Assembly (NCBI GenBank): GCA_021234155.1
Contig: JAJEKV010000003.1
Coordinates: 14,864,386-14,928,385 of the forward strand
Direction: 5' to 3'
From: Isoetes taiwanensis
Lineage: Eukaryota > Streptophyta > Lycopodiopsida > Isoetales > Isoetaceae
Length of the DNA stretch: 64,000 nt
The notes beneath the pieces are model-generated. The model worked only from the letters and a program-made list of their open reading frames with translations. It was not told where the DNA came from and made no database searches. Every line of letters starts with the position of its first letter. Position 1 is the first letter of the stretch. A program made the translations under genes and the position numbers. This document shows positions 57,646 through 64,000 of the stretch, in pieces.

Positions 57646-58038
57646 TTATCCTTGTATTGACTGCCCGGCCTTATGGGCGACTCCCTTCCTCCGGAGCTTA
57701 ACGGTCGGATGCATCGGTTTTGGGTTCGAGCCACTCCCAGATGCACCTCCCCCCTGTTGGTCCCGCTGATCTTGTCGGTCCCGCTCATCTTGCTCCAACT
57801 TCTCGCGCTCTTCCCGAGCTCTCCTTAGGTCTTCTTGGATCCGAGCAAAAATTTTGGGCTGGGCCGCACGGCGATTAAGTTCATTGATGGTACCGTTGTG
57901 GCCCAGGAGACCCATATCTATCCGAATAGTTGTCGGATAGTCTATCTTTGCTATGGGGATTTCTCCCGGACAAAGGCTGTTGGAACCCTCATGCCCGGTG
58001 GTATGGGGAACCCTCAATGGCTCAAGCATCAATGACAA
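57646..58038 (-). CDS. Charged coiled-coil-like ORF in chromovirus leader
   Basis: 130 residues open, the longest intact frame of the element's leader. It has a hydrophilic N-terminal part, then ARIQEDLRRAREEREKLEQD, ERDRQDQRDQ (likely coiled coil), then GGGASGSGSNPKP. This could be the N-terminal part of a gag-like protein or an extra protein. The start codon is not certain. Copy 1 lacks it because the duplication junction falls here. Confidence 0.45.
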   Translation of the reverse strand: MSLMLEPLRVPHTTGHEGSNSLCPGEIPIAKIDYPTTIRIDMGLLGHNGTINELNRRAAQPKIFARIQEDLRRAREEREKLEQDERDRQDQRDQQGGGASGSGSNPKPMHPTVKLRRKGVAHKAGQSIQG

Positions 58039-58039
58039 A

Positions 58040-59188
58040 AGCCGTCCCGAGGTACCGGTACTCCCTACCCGGCCGCCAGCGTCGACCAGCTCAATCTCCC
58101 CAAGGTCGTCCTCCCCGGCAAAACCCTAATACGGTGGGCCTCAGTCGACATCTTCCTCCTCCGTATGGCCTTCCCGTTCGGGGAGGATAAAATTTGATGA
58201 GCATCATTACCATATCGTTTGCTCAACAAGGGTATATGGGAGCCGCGTAGGTTCAAATGGATGAGGAATGGCTCGAGAAGTGATAGATTGGATATGGAAT
58301 CCTATCGTTGTTCTCAAACCTATTGACCAGGCTCATCCAACAAGATGTCGATGAGGGCTGGGTCAAGAGCCATGTGCTTAGCAATCATGGCGTGATCTCC
58401 ATGATGCTCATGGTGGGCGGATCCGGGCGCTCTTGGTAATGGCCATAGCGGTTAGTCTTGGGCGCGAAAGGGATGGCAAAGGGGGCGCTAAGATGCACAA
58501 AGCACAAGGGCGCAGGATCAAGGTCCTGTCCGTGGCGATGGCGGAGGGCGGCTCGAAGCGGTTGGAGGCACGGAAAGCAAAAAGCAAATGACAGAAATGG
58601 TTTGCTAAGCGGCCAATTAACTTTTAAAATTTCAAAATTTTTTCCTTATTAACTTCAAAAATTTTTTATTTAAAACAAAAATTATCATAATGGGCGAAAT
58701 ACGCTACCACATATCGACGGCTTCATTATCGATGGCATTATACTGCCTTCCGCCGACCGGGTGTCGCCGAAAATGCAAGCGGGCGCCGAGTTGACTGGCG
58801 GGCCAGCGTTGACTTCGAAGTCGGCAGTTCCGGGCGCCGACCGAAGATTTCCAGCGCCAACTTGATCGCAAAGCGACAAAGGCAAGCGGGCGGAATTCGT
58901 TTTTGGGCCTGCCCTTGACCATTTTTCGCACGAGTTGACTGTTCTAGGGTAATTCAAATGCGCCCGATCCAAGGAAACCATCTCCTTCGTCATTTGAGCT
59001 ACCCATCGACACCTGTTAGGCCTCCAATCTTGGCCCCTCCACTTCAAAGCTACAATTTCTTAACTTAACCTAACACCAAGCCAAACAACAAAGAGAACTA
59101 ACGACACATTGACTTAGCCTCCTCCTAACTACCGTTATACGAGTTAGTGTTTGGCGGTGCTATGATTTCGAAAGCAACCCGAAATCAC
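58040..59188 (-). other. Chromovirus leader next to 5' LTR
   Basis: Mostly unreadable, GC-rich to about 58,580, then an AT-rich block (58,610-58,690) and a GC-richer stretch. No recognised coding domain. Confidence 0.4.
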
Positions 59189-59200
59189 GGCTCGATACCA
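59189..59200 (-). other. Primer-binding site of the chromovirus
   Basis: Minus strand TGGTATCGAGCC. The plant initiator-tRNA-Met site is TGGTATCAGAGCC; here CAG is read as CG, the same error type seen elsewhere. It lies 3 bp inside the 5' LTR. Confidence 0.75.
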
Positions 59201-59203
59201 CCG

Positions 59204-60791
59204 TGGACGCCCTGCATATATATCGACCCTCTGACGTACACATATACGGGACTTTCCTCCCATGGCAATCATCCCACCATGAGCGGGGCCCTCCGCCTAT
59301 TTCAGGCCATCTATGAAATGAGGCCCAAAGAAGGACACGAAAGGGGTCATTCGCCCACGCCTTCTGGGGACTCCTACGTCGCGAAGCATGAATACGGGGT
59401 TAGCACACGGCATGAATATACATAAATAACCACCACGAAGGGTGGCGATCCATCTATTATACCAACGGCGTAGAATATGCATCTAATCCCACGAAAACAC
59501 CCGAACCCGTGGTTCTACCCCGGCTCGACTCTCATTGAGGATCGACCGACGGCTGGGCCTCAAGGGATCAGCAGGCCGAGTCCCGGCATGGCGTTGGGCG
59601 GCATAGAACATTGGCTAGGGTTGTCCACTCCATCCGCCCCTCACGTGCACACTTTTTGCGGATGGGTCGATTCATGCTATGGCTTTGCTATAGCCTTCCT
59701 GGAGACGCATAAACTCGGGCATCACCCTCTCGAGCCTACTCCAGTTCATGACGCCTGGTCCGATGAGGCAGGTCGGGAGGCGTCCCCTTCCGTAATCACA
59801 GGGTTCCATGGGTGAGCTAGAGAATACGTGCGCGCATCGGCGACCCCCGCATCCGTGCAGACTTACTCACCCTAAATCTACTCAAAGTGCATGGTGCTCC
59901 ATACGGATCACACCTCTACACCCGTGGGTGTCGGACCCATACCGCCCCTCAACGTGGCCCGGCTATCGCCCTAGCCCATCAGTAGGAGTCTCAGGAGCCT
60001 TGTATGCTCATGCAAGACCCCACCCCTCATGTCACCACTGTGTTCCTTGTCTGGTGCTAAGCCAGACCATAGCATCTAGGACCCGGTGGGTTCTTGTGCA
60101 CAGGCCGCATATAATGGGACTATACAGATGCTATCTAGGAGCATACTACAATACACGTTTCGAGGCCTCTACCCCGTAATCCCCGTTTCAAAGTCGATTA
60201 AACAAAGAACTAACAATCCATCCTTTGAGTAAGAACCGTAATTGAATATAAAGAGAACTTGTTTGTACAATCAAGGGTTAGTTTCTATGATTGATTCACA
60301 AAGAGAACAGAGAGAGACGGACACAACCAAGTGTTAACTAGAATTCACATAGCCACCTACCTGAATTCTGGCTGGACTCGTTTCCATGGGGCGCCTCCAT
60401 CTTCTGGGAGTTGAGAATTCAGCTGTTACTTCACAGGGACGACTGTTATGGTGATCTTCTGCAAGTGTATGATGGCGCCCAGCTCCTGGCCTTCCTTGGT
60501 CGATCTTCAGGAGTCAATCCCAGGGATAGGGGTCAAGTTGGCATCCAAACTTGGCAATCCCCATGCTGCCCAATCGATTGGGCCAGGTGGCGCCTCCCCA
60601 AATGGTAATTAGTCTAATTTCCTAGGTTATAGGTTATTATTATTAATGTGTTAAATTAGCATAGCTAATTTAATCCTTTCTAAGGTAACTCCCTAGGTTG
60701 CAATTAAATTCCCATTGCAAATACATGACGTAGACCGTATTTCCCATTACAAATACATGACGTAGACCGTATAACTACCTGGAACGTCACA
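59204..60791 (-). repeat. Chromovirus 5' LTR
   Basis: Ends TGGACGC (TGTGACGC in the others) and CGTCACA. CTG and CAG are mostly intact from about 59,500 on, so this is the best LTR reading. It carries two copies of the 32-bp unit at about 60,713-60,774. Confidence 0.85.
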
Positions 60792-60796
60792 ATCTT

Positions 60797-61342
60797 CTTG
60801 AGAACGAGCCAATCTTCAATTCCTATTTTCATTCTACCTAATATTTCATGTTCATAAATGGTTCATCCTAGTTGTTCTCTGACACATGTGGCTATACTTT
60901 TCCAACTGTGCATCTCCTAAATTAACCACAACCATTGATCTTCATAAACAATAGTAGGGATTGCTAATAATTATAAAAGCAAGGAAAAAAAGTATCAGTT
61001 CCAAACTTCCGAAGAGGAGAAATCAATCAATGGTCTATCTACATTACCTTTAAAATGTAGCCAAACAATTGTACAAAATGAATAGGAAATGTATATTCCT
61101 TCGTGCTCTGTATCGATCACTATGCAAAGTAAGTATTTAGGACAGAGAAATAAATTAGCATGATAGAGCTTCCAATTATGCATCATGTACAAATTACCTT
61201 AATAGTTAAGCTTAAAGTTTAATGTTGTATGTCTGGACTGCTAATTTTCAAAGTTTTATGCTTCAAATTAAGATATGCTTTCAAACAAACAACACAAAAA
61301 TTCGAAATTGTATAAACAGTACTTCCGTGTGTATAGCAGCAC
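60797..61342. other. Right flank of the chromovirus, AT-rich
   Basis: Single-copy in this window and no gene seen. It is the true right side of the pre-insertion site. Confidence 0.5.
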
Positions 61343-61523
61343 CTATAGCTTCTTCAGAAGTTCTTTGAACAATGCATCCATACTCTCCATGATCTTCATC
61401 TGCTTAGCTTCCCAAAAATCGAACTTCTCAAACATTTCTTCTTGTCCTTTCAACTTCACAAGTAAATTATTCTTTTTATCATCCCTACGACAAACACATT
61501 CTATTGGGATATTCTCTTTATTT
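61343..61523 (-). CDS. Possible last exon of an unknown gene
   Basis: After a plausible acceptor (gttacag at 61,524-61,530, minus) an open frame of 59 residues runs to a TAG: NKENIPIECVCRRDDKKNN, LLVKLKGQEEMFEKFDFWEA, KQMKIMESMDALFKELLKKL. It is amphipathic-helical and looks like the C-terminus of a plant DNA-binding or gag-like protein, but I do not recognise the family. No upstream exon was identified. Confidence 0.3.
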
Positions 61524-62627
61524 CTGTAACATGTATCAAATCAATCCTTTCCTCCTCTTCACGAATGACACCTTTGTGGACTACCTTGGCTCACATTTAC
61601 CCGTGTCCCTATGTATTCATATCAGCTTGTAGAACTTGAATTCTTTCCTATAATTTCCTTAAGCAATATTGTACATTATTTGTTTACCTGCATCTATTTT
61701 TTCTGTAAGTCTCTAAATCTTTACCAAACTTGGGGTAAACAGAACCGACTTCATAAGCACTTTTTTTCCAAAGATCAATCCCTTCCTCTGGTGGTTTAGA
61801 AAACTAATCTGCCACTCCTCCATTTATATGAATTAAGGATGTTGTCTAAACATCATCTTATCTATCGTTCAGAATTTTTATCCTCTTCTTTTGATTGACC
61901 TTCTTACTTTCCAATTACCTTTTCATGTCATTTAGATGCCTGCCCTTTTGCAAGCGATTTTCTGTTATCTTCATCCAAGTTTATTATATATCAATGCAAA
62001 GTGCGCAGCAAGAAATGTCGAGGTTGCAGGTGGAGGTGGCCTAACTCCAAATGAAAAACCTGAATGAAATCCTAGATAAGAATCATGTTGAGTATCTTGT
62101 ATTGAAAGCATGGACTTGCAAATGAATTGGTTACACTCCCTCCATTTTGGCAAATTTCTCAAGTGGAAAAGTGGAAAATTTCCAAGTGGAAAATTTCTCA
62201 GACATTTCTCAAGTTGAAATGACATATTGTAAATTTTCAAATTGACACCAACAAATTCAATGGTATACTCAAAAATCATTGTTCAAATTGTATTTGATTA
62301 AAACATTGTTCACTCTTTGACCATACTTTCGGCTTTACAATTAGGTTTACAATGGTTCCTGTGACAACCCAAGTGCAATCTCAACCATTCTATGTGTTTC
62401 TTATCTGCACTTCCAATCATATGTATTCCCTTGCTTCAATTTATTCTATAGTTTTTCCACCGGGTTGCCGAATGCCACAGTTCTTCTATTTCAATCAATA
62501 TTCTCTGTGCAATTTTCATTGATCCACTTAATGTTAGGCTTTTAACAACATTCGAAATATTATTCAATGTTCCGTATAGACCTCGAAAAAGTTCACGCCT
62601 CCATTGTGAGTTATCTTCTACAGGTTT
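61524..62627. other. AT-rich region, nothing certain
   Basis: No convincing gene. A short direct reiteration of tggaaaatttc/caagtgga occurs at about 62,156-62,215. Confidence 0.45.
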
Positions 62628-64000
62628 GTAGAATAGAATAGAATAGAATAGAATAGAATAGGATGGGATTTTTATCGTCCACGGAGACCAATTGGCCTAT
62701 GGGTCCCAAACAGGAGGTGCAGCAAGCGTATTACTGTCCGGATTAAAAAACCCCCTCCCGCCCTAAAGGGTTGTTTGGGGGAAAAACCGTGACAAGAATA
62801 GGTTTGCTGTTAAACTGTACAAATACATAGACAGAAATATGTACATGTATCAAGTAAGTGCCCGGGGACCGAGCTGATCTCGGCGATCCATGATCTGTTG
62901 AATGTATGAGCCCAACCTCCGTACCAAGCTCGTGCTCAGTATCTCATGCAGGGGCTGGTCGGGATGGAGCAGCTCAATATAACTATCCGAATGTCATCAT
63001 ATGCCAGACAACTCTGAAGGGTGTGGCATTCGTCTTCCATAGCTCCAACCTGGCAGCGTTGACAAAGCCTCTCTTGGCGCAGCTCCCCAACCCATCTCCC
63101 TGTCTCAATTTGGAGATGGTGTGCACCTGTGCGGACAGAGGCAATGGATCTGCGCTTTTTCATGGGTAGATAAATGCACCGGTAGCATTGCGGGACCCGC
63201 TCCAATACGGGATTTATAGGGCAGTGATAATATGCCATCTTGACCTGTTCGAGGGTGCTGGCATACCATAGCTTACTGAGGAAGCATGCGTCAAGGTACT
63301 GTCTGAGGCTGCAACGATCTGCCTCCGTTTGCACTTGGATGCACCTGTGCTCCTGCACGTTCCATCTGGCCAGCCACTGAGCTCTCTTTTCCCACCAGCA
63401 GGCTTTTAGGCGTTGAGGCTCCATTGCCACAGTGTAAGTAAGGTTAGGGAGACGAGCATCGTCCATGCTGACCACCTTTTGGAAATAGACGATATGTCGG
63501 TCAAGGACCCCCCTTTGAAGAGGCAAGTAACCTGTTTCCTGCAGCAGTATATGGTATGGGACTGTGGACTTCACCCTCAGGGCCCGTGCCAAGAAAGCTT
63601 TCTGCACCTGTTCCAAGTCATTTCAAGTGGCGAGGGAAATCACTGGTCCCCAGACCTCGACCCTATACAAAAGCACAGGTTCTACTAGCACCTTGAATAG
63701 GTGCGATTAATGGGTCCAATCATACATCTCTGCCTTGTGACTATTGTTCTCCATTGCATAGAATGCATTCCAACCTGTTGCGGCTCGCAGCCGGATGGAA
63801 TTGTCCCAGTTCTTGGCCGACGGGAATTCCACCCCCAAATACTTGTAAGCAAGCACTACTTCGACATGTTGGCCACGATAAGTGAAGATTAGAGGCTGTG
63901 GCTGATGTGCGGACGATACCAGAACCACCTTGATTTTGGCTAAGTTGACACGCATGTCAGTCTCCTGGCAAAATATGTCCAGGGCATCGAGATGGCATTG
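62628..64000 (-). mobile_element. LINE (non-LTR retrotransposon), 3' part, running off the window
   Basis: The minus strand starts beyond the window in the RT domain: LDALDIFCQETDMRVN, then KVVLVSSAH, AYKYLGVEF, RLRAATGWNAFYAMEN (frame 63,955-63,707). A second stretch, in another frame, reads HLFKVLVEPVLLYRVEVWGP, and after a TGA continues as the frame 63,616-62,936 with VRTGAHHLQIETGRW and a CQRC...DECH..QSC knuckle. A 3' UTR follows and then the GAATA/CTATT pentamer tail at about 62,635-62,665. Stops and shifts mark it as inactive. It is the parent family of the fragments at 18,925 and 45,713. Confidence 0.85.

Larger units (their letters stand above)
31012..57740 (+). repeat. 27-kb tandem segmental duplication, copy 2
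   Basis: Second direct copy. It begins in the middle of the DUF7869 gene and runs, beyond 57,740, into the true continuation of the chromovirus. It lacks the 583-bp insertion, and the transposon parts carry dense CAG/CTG-linked differences. Confidence 0.85.
47722..60791 (-). mobile_element. Complete Ty3/gypsy chromovirus, about 13.1 kb
   Basis: Bounded by LTRs 47,722-49,289 and 59,204-60,791. The direct repeat ATCTT flanks it on both sides (47,717-47,721 and 60,792-60,796), a 5-bp target duplication that proves the ends. The PBS lies beside the right LTR and the polypurine tract beside the left LTR, so transcription runs leftward. Order from right to left: leader with extra ORFs, gag, protease, reverse transcriptase, RNase H, integrase, chromodomain. 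This gene order with a chromodomain defines a chromovirus. Frames are broken many times, but many lesions lie at CAG/CTG sites, so its true coding state is unknown. At 13 kb it is larger than most chromoviruses. Confidence 0.85.

Noticed and set aside
1-64000. CRISPR array, rRNA operon or bacterial operon structure
   Set aside because: No regularly spaced repeats, no rRNA signature and no Shine-Dalgarno-led gene strings; the tandem repeats found are only two units each.

Overview
The window looks like a repeat-rich land-plant nuclear genome, most likely a fern or another seed-free plant. That is inference: it rests on spliced genes, an apparent chloroplast transit peptide, a chromodomain Ty3/gypsy element, Ty1/copia and LINE remnants, and a DUF8039/DUF7869 gene beside a ParB/DNA-methylase-like gene, families I associate with seed-free plants. 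No rRNA gene, complete tRNA gene or CRISPR array was seen.

Layout. Positions 1-1100 show nothing recognisable. Positions 1.1-2.3 kb hold two tandem small genes, each encoding 80 residues, each with a TATA box exactly 43 bp before its ATG. Positions 2.39-9.35 kb hold two divergent, spliced, damaged genes that look like one mobile unit. The leftward gene has a DUF8039-like domain and a DUF7869 domain. The rightward gene has a ParB/sulfiredoxin-like domain followed by an N6/N4 DNA-methylase-like domain. A CG-rich palindrome, TCGCGNNCGCGA, recurs in and around this pair only. Next come a PDK1-like kinase fragment (9.9-10.2 kb), a multi-exon gene for a probable chloroplast protein (12.0-15.7 kb) with old transposon debris in its second intron, a GC-rich stretch of unknown ORFs (16.2-17.4 kb), AT-rich DNA with a LINE tail, a copia-type LTR piece, and from 20.96 kb a chromovirus that runs leftward.

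Near 31.0 kb the sequence jumps back into the middle of the DUF7869 gene, and the 3.58-31.0 kb segment is repeated in direct orientation to about 57.74 kb. The second copy runs on into the rest of the chromovirus, which is therefore complete there: 47,722-60,791, two LTRs, a 5-bp target duplication, primer-binding site and polypurine tract. The window ends in AT-rich flank and a LINE on the minus strand (62.6-64.0 kb).

Caution on sequence quality. In the transposon parts the copies differ by recurring changes at CAG and CTG (CAG to CGTG or AAAG, CTG to CCG or CG) and at CG-rich sites, while the chloroplast-protein gene island is nearly clean and shows ordinary SNPs. This is the pattern expected from nanopore basecalling over methylated CG/CHG sites. 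Many frameshifts in 23-31 kb, 31-37 kb and 44.5-59 kb may therefore be reading errors, and exact ends of degraded domains are approximate.
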